From NCBI GenBank assembly GCA_046314755.1, contig JBKDBG010000111.1, positions 1 through 50,476 on the forward strand: a DNA stretch of 50,476 nt. The letters are read 5' to 3'. Every line of letters starts with the position of its first letter. The stretch's first letter is position 1. The notes under the pieces are model-generated. The model searched no databases, had not been told where the DNA came from, and saw only the letters and a list, made by a program, of their open reading frames with translations. Positions 24,678-33,853 of the stretch are shown here, piece after piece. The DNA is from UBA6183 sp046314755 (lineage in GTDB: Bacteria > Bacteroidota > Bacteroidia > UKL13-3). Made by a program: the position numbers and the translations under genes.

Positions 24678-26624
24678 CTAAGCCGGGTTGTTTTGATCCG
24701 GTGCAGGAGCAATAGGATTATTTTGTTGCTTAATAAAATTACGAACAGATTTTAACTTTTCTTCTTGTTGTTGAATTTGTTTTTGAGCTGTTTTTATTTT
24801 ATCGGCTATTTGAGTTACCATAGGATTTTCAGCACTTGATTTGCTAAAAAATCCGAGGTTGTTTTCCCAAGTATCAATATCGCTGCGTAAGCCTCTAATT
24901 TTATCAAGAATAAATTTCTCTTCGCGTTTTAGCTTTTGCATGCCGTTTGGTCCATTGGCAATGGCTTCCATATGTCCGCGTTCTCTTATTTCACGCAACT
25001 CCTGGTTGGCCGCGCGGAATTTTGAGAATACTTTATCACTTAACTCTTGGTATTTTTTGCCCACTTTTTCTTTTTCACCCATAGGCACAAATCCGGTGTT
25101 GTTCCACTCATCTTGAATGGCTTTTAATTCAGGTAAAATGTTTGCACCTTCTTCACGTCCGGCCAATTCCTCCAACTTTACAATAAGTTGTTGTTTAACC
25201 TCAAGGTTCTTTTTTTGCTCTTCAATTTGCGAAGCGTAGTGGGTTGCTTTTTTCTCAAAAAATGCATCACAAGCAGAACGGAAACGTTTCCAAACTACAT
25301 CCGATAATTTTTCAGGAACCGGACCAATTTTTTTCCAATCCTCTTGTAATTTTTTCAATTGGTTGGTTTGTTTGTTCCAATCAATTGGTGTAGCTGCAAT
25401 CGCTTCGGCTTCTTCACACAATTTTGTTTTGGCTTTTAAGTTTGCATCTCTTTCGGCCTGTAAAGTTTTAAAGAAGGTGTTTTTGTTATTGAAAAATTTA
25501 TTACGTGCGCCACGAAACTCATTCCAAATTTCATCACTTACCTTAAGCGGCACTTGACCAATTTTACGCCAATCTTCCATTAATTGATTAACGGTTTGGG
25601 TATGTTCAATCCACTCTTTAATACGTGTGCTGTTAAAGTTTGATAACTCAAGTGCTTTAGCAAGCAATTCTTTTTTAGCCGCTAAATTCTCTTCACGTTT
25701 GCGCTCTCTTTCCACCTGTAATGCTTTAATCATTTCATAAATCTTATCGCATTCGGTTTTAAAGCGGTTCCAAATATCATCGTTGCTTTCTTTTGGCACA
25801 GGTCCAATGGTTCTCCATTCTTCTTGGTATTTCTTTAATAAGATTAGCGCCTTATTGATATTGGTTTCCAGTGCAAGTTCAGTTACACGTTTGGTTAAAT
25901 CTATTTTATGGTCAAGGTTTTTTCTGCGATCAAGTTCTTTTAACTCATTAATCATAGAAACCCTGTCGTAGAATTTATCTAACAACAAACGGTAGCTTTC
26001 CCATAAACGCTCGGCATGTTCTTTCGGAACATTTTTAATTTGTTTCCACTCGCTTTGTAAGTCTTTTAGTTGCTTAAAACTTTCTTCTGTTTCATCAGCC
26101 TCTAAAAGTGCTTGCAATTGTTTAAGTATATTTTCTTTACGGGCAAGGTTGCTTTGCTTTTCGGCTTCAACCTTTGCTTGGTAAGCAATTTTTTTATCTT
26201 TTAAATCTTTGTAGGCTTGGTAAAATTCTTCTCTCGAACCATCACCTTTAAATTGAAAGTCGTCTTTGTTGCCACCTTCTTCAATGTATTTTTCTAAAGC
26301 AGCATTGCGTTCGTCAGCCAATATTTGTTCAAATACAGGCTTAATCAATTTAAAAATGTGTGACGCTTCATTCAGGTCTTTTTCAACCACAATTTTTTCG
26401 GCAAGTGCTACCAATTCACGCTTGCTTAATTGGGTGTAATTTTGCTCCTCTACTTGTAGTTGAGCAGCATGTTCAATCTCGGCATCGCCATCATGTACAT
26501 CGGCTGTATCAACGTGTTCAGCCGCCATAGCATTCATTTCCGCCTCAGTTGGCTGCACTGCAGGCGTGGTCAGCGTAGGATCAACCTCATGGGTTGTTTC
26601 TTGTAAATTCAAATCTTCTGTCAT
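24678..26624 (-). CDS. DUF349-repeat protein
   Basis: A 648-residue, highly charged helical protein. After an acidic N-terminal segment (about 1-70, rich in Glu, Thr and Ala) come five DUF349 repeats, each with the core pattern W..IG.VP.......W..F: WKQIKNVP, WRTIGPVP, WRKIGQVP, WKKIGPVP and WNNTGFVP. The rest is coiled-coil-like and ends in a Gln/Pro/Asn-rich tail. DUF349 proteins are widespread in Bacteroidota and their function is not established. No signal peptide, so cytoplasmic. A TACCTTTG -7 box lies 25 bases before the start. It is first in the transcript that continues with the methyltransferase gene and perhaps the T9SS cargo gene. Confidence 0.93.
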   Translation of the reverse strand: MTEDLNLQETTHEVDPTLTTPAVQPTEAEMNAMAAEHVDTADVHDGDAEIEHAAQLQVEEQNYTQLSKRELVALAEKIVVEKDLNEASHIFKLIKPVFEQILADERNAALEKYIEEGGNKDDFQFKGDGSREEFYQAYKDLKDKKIAYQAKVEAEKQSNLARKENILKQLQALLEADETEESFKQLKDLQSEWKQIKNVPKEHAERLWESYRLLLDKFYDRVSMINELKELDRRKNLDHKIDLTKRVTELALETNINKALILLKKYQEEWRTIGPVPKESNDDIWNRFKTECDKIYEMIKALQVERERKREENLAAKKELLAKALELSNFNSTRIKEWIEHTQTVNQLMEDWRKIGQVPLKVSDEIWNEFRGARNKFFNNKNTFFKTLQAERDANLKAKTKLCEEAEAIAATPIDWNKQTNQLKKLQEDWKKIGPVPEKLSDVVWKRFRSACDAFFEKKATHYASQIEEQKKNLEVKQQLIVKLEELAGREEGANILPELKAIQDEWNNTGFVPMGEKEKVGKKYQELSDKVFSKFRAANQELREIRERGHMEAIANGPNGMQKLKREEKFILDKIRGLRSDIDTWENNLGFFSKSSAENPMVTQIADKIKTAQKQIQQQEEKLKSVRNFIKQQNNPIAPAPDQNNPA

Positions 26625-26649
26625 GTCCTCATTACTTAAAAAGGGATGC

Positions 26650-26657
26650 CAAAGGTA
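26650..26657 (-). promoter_or_regulatory. -7 element of the DUF349 gene
   Basis: Minus-strand TACCTTTG matches TAnnTTTG and equals the nfu -7 box. No TTTG at the expected -33 distance. Inferred transcription start near 26644. Confidence 0.5.
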
Positions 26658-26757
26658 ATTATTTTTGATGGAATGAAATGAAAAAAAAGTTATTAGATAA
26701 TTAATTGTATACCAATTTGCTAATGCTCATAATACGGCCTTATAACCTGAACTGATA

Positions 26758-26802
26758 GGCTCCCCGGAGTTAGCCGTGAATGGTATAATTCTTGTATACT
26801 TG
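26758..26802 (+). promoter_or_regulatory. Hairpin and possible -7 box before the HMG-CoA lyase gene
   Basis: A G+C-rich inverted repeat (GGCTC at 26758-26762; GAG-tt-AGCC at 26767-26775, with a two-base bulge) stands out in an AT-rich gap. TATACTTG at 26795-26802 is one base from the -7 consensus. If that box is used, the hairpin is upstream of the transcript and would be an operator; if transcription starts earlier it is a leader hairpin. Confidence 0.35.
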
Positions 26803-26819
26803 TACTCCAAATTATTACC

Positions 26820-27680
26820 ATGGCAGTAAAAATTATTGAGTGCCCGCGTGATGCAATGCAAGGGTTACATGATTTTATCCCTACACAAACCAAAATAGAT
26901 TACATCAATTCATTACTTAAAGTTGGTTTTGATACCATTGATTTTGGAAGTTTTGTATCCCCCAAGGCTATTCCGCAAATGCGTGATACTGCTGAGGTTT
27001 TAGCAGGGTTAGATGTAACAAATACCACCTCAAAATTATTGGCCATTGTTGCCAATGTGCGTGGTGCCAATGATGCCGTAATTCATGAGCCCATTCAATA
27101 CATTGGTTTTCCGTTTTCCATTTCCGAAACCTTTCAACAACGCAATACCAACAGCAGCATTGCACAATCATTAGATACTGTTAAACAAATGCAGGATTTG
27201 TGCTTGCAAAAAAATAAAGAGTTGGTGGTGTATATTTCTATGGGATTTGGAAACCCTTACGGTGATGAGTGGAATGCAGACATTGCTTTACATTGGGTGA
27301 ATGAAATGGATAAAATAGGCGTAAAAATTTTATCGTTGAGTGATACCATTGGTATTGCCAATCCGGAATCAATCAGTTATTTGTTTAGCCAATTAATTCC
27401 GGCCTTTCCGCATATTGAATTTGGCGCACATTTACATACCACACCCGATACTTGGAAAGAAAAAATTGATGCCGCTTATTTAAATGGTTGCCGCAGATTT
27501 GATGGAGCCATGAAGGGTTTTGGAGGATGCCCAATGGCCGCAGATACCTTAACCGGAAATATGCCAACTGAACATTTGATGCATTACTTTAAACCTTTAA
27601 AGGAATGGAATAATTTAAATGAAACGCATTTTAATGAGAGCTTTATAAAAGCTACCCAAGTATTTAGCGGCTTACATTAA
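26820..27680 (+). CDS. Hydroxymethylglutaryl-CoA lyase
   Basis: A 286-residue TIM-barrel enzyme of the HMGL family. It opens with VKIIECPRDAMQGLHDFIPT, the metal- and substrate-binding strand with Arg and Asp, and has VGFDTIDFGSFVSPKAIPQM, SLSDTIGIANPE, FGAHLHTT (metal His pair) and the signature GFGGCPMA with the catalytic Cys near residue 238. It cleaves HMG-CoA to acetyl-CoA and acetoacetate, the last step of leucine breakdown. The opening ECPRDAMQG replaces the more usual EVGPRDGLQ, but the Arg-Asp pair is intact. It is a lone gene here; its stop codon is interleaved with that of the convergent glycosyltransferase (TTAA at 27677-27680). Confidence 0.9.
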   Translation: MAVKIIECPRDAMQGLHDFIPTQTKIDYINSLLKVGFDTIDFGSFVSPKAIPQMRDTAEVLAGLDVTNTTSKLLAIVANVRGANDAVIHEPIQYIGFPFSISETFQQRNTNSSIAQSLDTVKQMQDLCLQKNKELVVYISMGFGNPYGDEWNADIALHWVNEMDKIGVKILSLSDTIGIANPESISYLFSQLIPAFPHIEFGAHLHTTPDTWKEKIDAAYLNGCRRFDGAMKGFGGCPMAADTLTGNMPTEHLMHYFKPLKEWNNLNETHFNESFIKATQVFSGLH

Positions 27681-28789
27681 ATCGCTTGAATGAGCTTTTT
27701 AATATTTTCAGCATTGCTGAATTCACGGTTTAAAACTTGACTGCGGTTTTCTTTTTGGATGTCGTTGAATTGTTGCTTCATTAATTCAGATACCGCTTGT
27801 TTAAATTCCTCGGGGAAGTTCGCAATTCTACATAAACTTTCTAACCCGGTGTTTTCAACCATGGTTTGGTTGGCTATAACCCACCTGCCTTGAAACAACA
27901 CGTTTAAAAGTTTAAGCTTTATTCCTGTTCCTTGAAATGTAGGTAAAACATTAAGTTGTGCCTCGGCTGTTAAGGTATTGATTTGTTCGGTTGAAATATT
28001 TTGTTGCAAACTTATGTGTGCATAATTTGCTACTGCATTTTTTAATGCCTCTGATGGATTATTCCCGGCAATAATCAACGGTACATCCAAATCATTAAAC
28101 ACTTTGTTTACCAAAAACCTTGCGGCTTCATCATTCTCTCCCACACTTAAATTGCCGTGGTAAAAGGCAAATTTTCCTATTCCTGTTTTTGAGCTAATCT
28201 GCTCATTTGCATGAAAGGCCGGTAACAATTGCACATGTTTATACCGGCTTTTTAGGGTGTTAAAATCATTAGGTGAAATGGCCCAAATAATATTGGCATA
28301 ATGCAATATCGATTCATATTGCTGTAGCCGCTCGGCTTCTTTTGAAAAGAAATATTTTTTAAAAAAATTACTTTCTACTTCCTCCAACTTGCGGTAATAA
28401 TCATGCTCAATATTGTGCATGCGCACCATTTTTTTCCTATTCTTTAAATCAGGGTGATTTAAAAAATAACAGGTATGTAAACCTTCAAATAATATGGGTG
28501 CATCATCCTTAAGCAGGTTTTTTAACAATTGATGATCGTTACGGGTAGAAACAATGTACGGTAAGGTGCCAATAAAAGGATTTACAAAGGTTCTTCTTTT
28601 ATAATAAATCACCTCTTCACAATAGTTTTCCAATTCTGCCGCAGCAACTCTGCCATATTCAAATATGTGTAAGGTAATTTTTACACCGGCTTGTTTCAGG
28701 CTTTTTAATTTGTAAAACACATCAATTACTCCACCATAGTTGGGCGGGTAAGGATTATCAAAACTAATGATGTGTAGCCTTTTACTCAT
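27677..28789 (-). CDS. Glycosyltransferase, GT4-like
   Basis: A 370-residue GT-B fold glycosyltransferase. The N-terminal half opens with RLHIISFDNPYPPNYGGVIDVFYKLKSL, the acceptor-side Gly-rich loop found in many GT4 enzymes. The C-terminal half has YHGNLSVGENDEAARFL, a donor-side start, and LNVLPTFQGTGIKLKLLNVL, the region that binds the nucleotide-sugar phosphate. Donor and acceptor are unknown. I use the ATG at 28789, overlapping the upstream gene by eight bases (ATGAGTAA); the frame is open for three more codons. Together with the next glycosyltransferase it probably builds a surface glycan. Confidence 0.85.
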   Translation of the reverse strand: MSKRLHIISFDNPYPPNYGGVIDVFYKLKSLKQAGVKITLHIFEYGRVAAAELENYCEEVIYYKRRTFVNPFIGTLPYIVSTRNDHQLLKNLLKDDAPILFEGLHTCYFLNHPDLKNRKKMVRMHNIEHDYYRKLEEVESNFFKKYFFSKEAERLQQYESILHYANIIWAISPNDFNTLKSRYKHVQLLPAFHANEQISSKTGIGKFAFYHGNLSVGENDEAARFLVNKVFNDLDVPLIIAGNNPSEALKNAVANYAHISLQQNISTEQINTLTAEAQLNVLPTFQGTGIKLKLLNVLFQGRWVIANQTMVENTGLESLCRIANFPEEFKQAVSELMKQQFNDIQKENRSQVLNREFSNAENIKKLIQAI

Positions 28790-29879
28790 TTGTTGCAAGT
28801 ATACGATAAGCGTGTATTAATTCTGATGCTTGTTTTTCCCAAATCCAATTTTTTGCGGCTTCTTTACAATTAGCACTTAATTTTTGATACAAGGATTCGT
28901 CTTCCAACAGTTTTTGTATGGCCTCGGTTAGGGCTTGTTCGGTGTATTCGCTCCAAACAGCTACCTCATGTTGCCGGTTAAAGTAAATGTAGTTTTCAAA
29001 TGGAGCACAAACCACCGGAATTCCGGCTTGCACATAATCAAAAAATTTATTGGCAATACTTAGTTGGTAACTTAAACTATCGGGCGTTAAAATATTAATA
29101 CCTGCATAACATTGCGGAGTAATTTCCTTTAATTCAGCAGGCGTTTTTTTTCCTAATAATTTTACCTTTTCTCCCAAGTTTAGTTGAGTGATTAATTTAT
29201 TTAATGGTTCATACAATAACCCATCACCCACAATCCAACACACCGCATTAATGTGTTGCATGGAGGTGATTAACAGTTCTAAGCCTCTTCCTTCATTTAA
29301 ATCACCTTGGTATAAAATAATTTTTTGCGGGTTATTATGCGATAGGGCATTAGCCACCGGCATATTGTATATTACTTTAAACGAAGCATTAAATGTTGCT
29401 TCTAATTGTTTGGCTATGGTGTGCCCAACAGTATACCTTAATTGCGTGTAAGGCAATAAAACTTGTTGCAGGTAATGCCAAATTTTTTTGATGATGAATT
29501 TGTTTTTCAGTTCAGGCACCTCTTCAAAAAATTCATGCGCATCAAAAGCTAATTTGGCTTGTGTTAAAATTTTTGCGAGGCTACAAGCCAACAAGGTATC
29601 TGCATCAACGCTGGAAATAATTTGTGCTTTTTGGCGCAATAAAAACGCGAATAATTTCAGGTTGTATTCAGCATAAAATAAGGGGCCGCTATTAAACACA
29701 CATTTCATGCGTTTTGCCTGAAACGATAATGCAGGCAAGGGAAGCGAGTTGTGCTTTATTCGTCCAACCAGGGTCACCTCAAATCCTGCATGGCTTAATG
29801 ATTGGCATATACGCATCATTCTTTGGTCGGTAACCAAATCATTGGTAACGGTAAAAATAATTTTCTGTTTTAAACCCAA
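28782..29879 (-). CDS. Glycosyltransferase, GT4-like
   Basis: A 365-residue GT-B glycosyltransferase. It opens with KIIFTVTNDLVTDQRMMRICQSLSHAGFEVTLVG, the usual N-terminal strand-loop-helix. The second half contains KIILYQGDLNEGRGLELLI, WIVGDGLLY, KVKLLGKKTPAELKEI and the donor-binding SIANKFFDYVQAGIPVV. It overlaps the end of recQ by about ten bases and the start of the next glycosyltransferase by eight, so three genes are translationally coupled. Substrates unknown. Not an obvious duplicate of its neighbour, although both belong to the same broad fold. Confidence 0.87.
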   Translation of the reverse strand: MGLKQKIIFTVTNDLVTDQRMMRICQSLSHAGFEVTLVGRIKHNSLPLPALSFQAKRMKCVFNSGPLFYAEYNLKLFAFLLRQKAQIISSVDADTLLACSLAKILTQAKLAFDAHEFFEEVPELKNKFIIKKIWHYLQQVLLPYTQLRYTVGHTIAKQLEATFNASFKVIYNMPVANALSHNNPQKIILYQGDLNEGRGLELLITSMQHINAVCWIVGDGLLYEPLNKLITQLNLGEKVKLLGKKTPAELKEITPQCYAGINILTPDSLSYQLSIANKFFDYVQAGIPVVCAPFENYIYFNRQHEVAVWSEYTEQALTEAIQKLLEDESLYQKLSANCKEAAKNWIWEKQASELIHAYRILATNE

Positions 29880-31783
29880 TGCAGTTGCTGTGATTTGTTG
29901 AGTTGCAATTTATGATTATCCAACAAGTAACGAATAACTTCGGCTAAAATTTCAGGTTTTATGTGGTTGAGTTTTGCGGTAAGTTCTTTAACCGACATGG
30001 GTTTTTCCTGCAATTCGGCTTTTATTTTTTGGATAATTTCTTCGGTTTGTTGTTTGTTGAGGTTTGATTTTTTGTTGGCAATGCAAATATCACAAACCCC
30101 GCAATCGCTTTCATTTATTTCATTGAAACAGCTTACCAATACTCGGCTTCGGCAAATGTTTGTGTTTTCTGCATAGGCAATTATTTTGGATAACTTTTCG
30201 GTAAGCGTTTTTTTTCGCTGTTCAATCAACCCTTGTTTCAAATCAATATGTTCTGCTGCTATGCGTTGCGTTAAAAAAGTTAATTGCGGTTTATCTTTTT
30301 GTGGTTGATAATCACCAATGCCTAATTTATTCAGTTGCTGAAACAGCTGTTTAATTTTGGCTTCGGTACTTTTATGACGTTGGGCAATTTGTTTTTCGTT
30401 AATCAGTGCATATCGGTCGAATAAGCCTCCGTAGCTTCTCAGCAGCAGTTTAATAAATTCATCGTAGGCTTCATGTTCAACCTGAAATTTGTATAACGTA
30501 CCATGGTTTACCAAAAACTTAAACTTAGCCGATTCAAAAAAGGTTTCATTTAAGGCAATCAAGTTACATTGACTCAAGATTTTTAAGGCAGGATAAACGC
30601 TGTGTACATCCAAAGAAAAGCGTTGCACAAAATCAGCTAAATCAAAATCAAAACTCCTGTCGGGAATGGCTCCTACGGGCAAACTGTAATAATTGCATAA
30701 GGCTTGATAAACGCGTTTAATCACTTCATTGGGCGGAAAATTCAGGGTGAGTTTGTGTTCAGCTTCGGCTGCATCAGCTTGATGGTAAAGCAATACACAA
30801 TATGCCCGTTTTTCATCTCTTCCGGCTCTTCCTGCTTCCTGGTAGTAACTTTCTGGCGAATCAGGAATTTCAAAGTGAATTACCAATCGAACATCCGGCT
30901 TATCAATGCCCATTCCAAATGCGTTGGTACAAACCATTATTCTAATGTGGTTTTGTATCCATTTTTCTTGTTTGGTATTTCTTTCTTGTGCGGTTAATCC
31001 GGCATGGTAAAAGTCGGCTGATATGCCATTTTTTACCAGCCACGATGCCAAGTCTTGTGTTTGTCTTCTGTTTCGCACATAAATCAACCCACTGCCATTT
31101 ACCTTTTGTAATAAATATAAAATACGCGTGTGTTTATCTTCGGTTTGATTCACCACATAACTTAAATTGGTTCGGGTGAAACTTTTTTTGAAAACAAGCG
31201 ATTTTTTAAAATCCAGTTTTTGTTGAATATCATCAACCACCTCAGCAGTGGCTGATGCCGTTACAGCCAGCACCGGTACATTTTTTAGCCATTGTCGTAC
31301 TTCCGCAATTTGAATGTATTCCGGTCTGAAATCATACCCCCATTGGCTAATGCAATGTGCCTCATCAACCGCTAATAAATTAACGGTAAAATAGGGTAGT
31401 CGTTCTTTAAAGGAAGTGGTTTGTAAACGTTCAGGCGATACATACAAAAACTTATAAGCACCATTTACGGCATTCTCAATAATCAGCTCTTGTTCTTTAT
31501 GGCTTAAACCACTGTAAAGTGCAGCGGCAGGAATCTCACTTTTTTTTAATTGCTCCACTTGGTCCTTCATCAAGGCAATTAATGGACTTACTACAATACA
31601 CATTCCTTCTTTGCACAAGGCCGGCACTTGGTAACAAATAGATTTTCCTCCACCGGTTGGCAATAACGCGAGCGTATCATTTCCGGCCAACACGGCTTCA
31701 ATAATATCTTGTTGTAAGGGACGAAACTGTTCGTAGCCCCAATATTGTTTTAATACTTGGTGAATGTTTAATGGAGTTTGCAT
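29870..31783 (-). CDS. recQ: RecQ-family ATP-dependent DNA helicase
   Basis: A 637-residue helicase. Helicase motifs: LPTGGGKSICYQ (41-51), SPLIALMKDQV, DEAHCISQWGYDFRPEY (139-155), VTASATAE, and FGMGIDKPDVR with YYQEAGRAGRDE in the second RecA domain. A zinc-binding cluster follows (CRSR, later CGVCDIC near 580), and the end forms a short winged-helix-like segment. There is no recognisable HRDC domain, as in many short RecQ proteins of Bacteroidota. It unwinds forked and recombination DNA intermediates 3' to 5'. The ATG follows the stop of the LolD-like gene without a gap (TAAATG), so recQ depends on the lolD transcript. Confidence 0.94.
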   Translation of the reverse strand: MQTPLNIHQVLKQYWGYEQFRPLQQDIIEAVLAGNDTLALLPTGGGKSICYQVPALCKEGMCIVVSPLIALMKDQVEQLKKSEIPAAALYSGLSHKEQELIIENAVNGAYKFLYVSPERLQTTSFKERLPYFTVNLLAVDEAHCISQWGYDFRPEYIQIAEVRQWLKNVPVLAVTASATAEVVDDIQQKLDFKKSLVFKKSFTRTNLSYVVNQTEDKHTRILYLLQKVNGSGLIYVRNRRQTQDLASWLVKNGISADFYHAGLTAQERNTKQEKWIQNHIRIMVCTNAFGMGIDKPDVRLVIHFEIPDSPESYYQEAGRAGRDEKRAYCVLLYHQADAAEAEHKLTLNFPPNEVIKRVYQALCNYYSLPVGAIPDRSFDFDLADFVQRFSLDVHSVYPALKILSQCNLIALNETFFESAKFKFLVNHGTLYKFQVEHEAYDEFIKLLLRSYGGLFDRYALINEKQIAQRHKSTEAKIKQLFQQLNKLGIGDYQPQKDKPQLTFLTQRIAAEHIDLKQGLIEQRKKTLTEKLSKIIAYAENTNICRSRVLVSCFNEINESDCGVCDICIANKKSNLNKQQTEEIIQKIKAELQEKPMSVKELTAKLNHIKPEILAEVIRYLLDNHKLQLNKSQQLHWV

Positions 31784-32437
31784 TTATACCAAAATACTGC
31801 CGTCCTTAATCACTATTTTTCTATCTGCTCTTGCAGCCAACTCTTCGTTGTGCGTTACAATTACAAAAGTTTGTTGCAAATCATCGCGGAGTTTAAAAAA
31901 TAAATCGTGTAGCTCAGCAGCATTCGCGGAGTCTAAATTACCGCTCGGTTCATCGGCAAATACTACCGAAGGTTCGTTCATGAGGGCACGGGCAACAGCA
32001 ACACGTTGTTGTTCTCCACCCGAAAGTTCAGCCGGTTTATGATCAAAACGAGCACTTAGGTTTAAATAGGATAATAATTGTTCAGCACGTTTATGGCTTG
32101 CTTACTGATTTTTTTTGGCAATCCAAGCCGGGAAACTAACATTTTCAAGTGCAGTAAATTCGGGTAGTAGTTGATGAAATTGAAAAATAAATCCGATATG
32201 CTTGTTGCGGAATGCCGAAAGTTTTTGCGATGATAAGGCGGTTACGTTGGTATTATTAATCCAAACTTCTCCCGAATCAGGTTTGTCAAGCGTACCTGCA
32301 ATTTGCAATAAAGTGGTTTTACCGGCACCGCTTGCGCCAACAATAGCCACAATTTCACCTTTATTAATGGTAAGGCTAATTTGTTTAAGCACATGCAAGT
32401 TGCCGTAACTTTTGCTGATATTTTTCAGTTCAATCAT
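31784..32437 (-). pseudogene. lolD: LolD-like ABC ATPase interrupted by an in-frame TAA
   Basis: From the ATG at 32437 the frame encodes a LolD/MacB-type ATPase: MIELKNISKSYG, Walker A GASGAGKT (34-41), FIFQFHQLLPEFTALENV around the Q-loop. Codon 112 is TAA (32104-32102), directly after IAKKNQ. The same frame then continues for the rest of a normal protein: RAEQLLSYLNL, the ABC signature LSGGEQQRVAVARAL, Walker B VVFADEPSGNLDS, and the H-loop VTHN, ending at 31784 after 217 codons. No frameshift is needed, and the spacing across the stop equals that of intact relatives. LolD powers release of lipoproteins from the inner membrane and is usually essential. So this is a base-call error, a true nonsense mutation rescued elsewhere, or read-through. 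No permease gene is adjacent. Confidence 0.85.
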
Positions 32438-32547
32438 GTTTGAATGGGCAAAATAAGCAAAACCAAGGTTAAAAAAGTGGCGTGTAATCGGTAATTGTTT
32501 AATTTTCAATGATTTTATTTTTATGTATTAAAACTAAAATATAATAC

Positions 32548-32555
32548 TATTTTCG
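32548..32555 (+). promoter_or_regulatory. Possible -7 element of sucC
   Basis: TATTTTCG, one base from TAnnTTTG and identical to the octamer before kdsB, ends 17 bases before the sucC ATG. No TTTG at -33. Confidence 0.35.
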
Positions 32556-32572
32556 CTGCAAATTTTCCGGAG

Positions 32573-33793
32573 ATGAATATTCACGAATATCAAGCCAAAC
32601 AAATCCTTAAATCATTTGGTGTTGCTGTGCAAGAAGGCATAGTAGCCGAAACAGCCGAACAAGCCTATGACGCTGCTTTAAAATTAAAAGAGCAATTCGG
32701 TAGCGACTTTGTTGTTGTTAAAGCACAAATCCATGCCGGAGGTAGAGGTAAAGGTTCAATTGTAGGTAAAGATCAACGCGGTGTTGCTGTTGCAAAAAAT
32801 GCTGATAAGGCAAAAGAAATTGCTGGTAACATTTTAGGCGGAACTTTAGTTACCATTCAAACAGGCCCTAAAGGCAAATTAGTAAGTAAAGTATTGGTTG
32901 CTCAGGATGTATATTATCCGGGTCCAAACCAACCTAAAGAGTTTTACATGAGTGTAATGCTTGATCGTTCTCAGTCGAAAAACATTATTGTTTACAGTAC
33001 TGAAGGCGGAATGGATATTGAGCATGTTGCTGAAACAACACCTCATTTAATTCATAAAGAAACTGTAGATCCTAAAATTGGATTACAAGGTTTCCAAGCA
33101 CGTAAAATTGCGTTTAACTTAGGTTTAGAGGGCGAGGCTCACAAACAAATGGTAAAATTCGTTACAGCTTTATATAAAGCTTATGACAACAGCGATTCAG
33201 CCATGTTTGAAATCAACCCTGTGTTAAAAACTGCTGATGATAAAATTATTGCGGTTGACGGTAAAGTAAGTCTAGATGACAATGCATTATTCCGTCATGC
33301 TGACTATGCTGCCTTGCGCGATTTATCAGAAGAAGATCCTACTGAAGTTGAAGCAGGAAAGTTCAATTTGAATTTTGTGAAGTTAGATGGTAACGTAGGT
33401 TGTATGGTAAACGGTGCAGGTTTGGCCATGGCCACCATGGATATTATCAAACTTTCGGGTGGTGAGCCTGCAAACTTCCTTGACGTAGGTGGTACTGCCA
33501 ATGCAACAACCGTTGAAGCAGGTTTCCGCATTATCTTACAAGATCCAAATGTTAAAGCAATTTTGATTAATATTTTTGGTGGTATTGTACGTTGCGATCG
33601 TGTTGCTCAAGGTGTTGTAGATGCTTACCAATCAATCGGAAATGTACCTGTGCCAATTATTGTTCGTTTGCAAGGAACCAATGCTGAACAAGCCAAAAAA
33701 TTGATTGATGAGTCAGGCTTAAAAGTTTACTCAGCCATTCAATTAAAAGAAGCTGCTGATTTGGTACAAAAAGCGATAAGCGGAACTATCTAA
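32573..33793 (+). CDS. sucC: SucC: succinyl-CoA synthetase, beta subunit
   Basis: A 406-residue beta subunit. The ATP-grasp domain (about 1-235) starts with NIHEYQAKQILKSFGV and has KAQIHAGGRGKG (45-56), the nucleotide-binding lysine region, and MFEINPVLKT with metal ligands. The CoA-ligase domain (about 240-406) has GNVGCMVNGAGLAMATMD and FGGIVRCDRVAQGVV. With the alpha subunit (not in this window) it makes ATP or GTP from succinyl-CoA in the citric-acid cycle. The length is slightly above the usual 385-400. Single-gene unit with a terminator 25 bases after the stop. A gene for the alpha subunit next door would be normal in many phyla, but Bacteroidota often separate them. Confidence 0.97.
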   Translation: MNIHEYQAKQILKSFGVAVQEGIVAETAEQAYDAALKLKEQFGSDFVVVKAQIHAGGRGKGSIVGKDQRGVAVAKNADKAKEIAGNILGGTLVTIQTGPKGKLVSKVLVAQDVYYPGPNQPKEFYMSVMLDRSQSKNIIVYSTEGGMDIEHVAETTPHLIHKETVDPKIGLQGFQARKIAFNLGLEGEAHKQMVKFVTALYKAYDNSDSAMFEINPVLKTADDKIIAVDGKVSLDDNALFRHADYAALRDLSEEDPTEVEAGKFNLNFVKLDGNVGCMVNGAGLAMATMDIIKLSGGEPANFLDVGGTANATTVEAGFRIILQDPNVKAILINIFGGIVRCDRVAQGVVDAYQSIGNVPVPIIVRLQGTNAEQAKKLIDESGLKVYSAIQLKEAADLVQKAISGTI

Positions 33794-33816
33794 TTAGTTT
33801 AGATTTTACACTTACG

Positions 33817-33853
33817 AAATAGGCTGTCAAAAATTTTGGCGGCCTATTTTTTT
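33817..33853 (+). terminator. Terminator after sucC
   Basis: Stem AAATAGGC (33817-33824) pairs with GCCTATTT (33842-33849); a second inner stem CAAAA/TTTTG lies in the loop. A run of T follows and overlaps the stop of the convergent LuxE-like gene, so it may act for both. Confidence 0.8.

Noticed and set aside
26700..26819. tRNA-like or small-RNA gene in the gap before HMG-CoA lyase
   Set aside because: The hairpin has no cloverleaf arms, no TTC loop and no CCA-compatible acceptor stem.
31982..32110. Frameshift at the run of eight A as the cause of the lolD break
   Set aside because: Both halves are in the same frame and the spacing equals that of intact relatives; shifting by one base in either direction runs into stops. 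A nonsense codon is the simpler reading.
31784..32437. Stop-codon reassignment (TAA read as an amino acid)
   Set aside because: TAA ends most other genes in this window at the expected family lengths.
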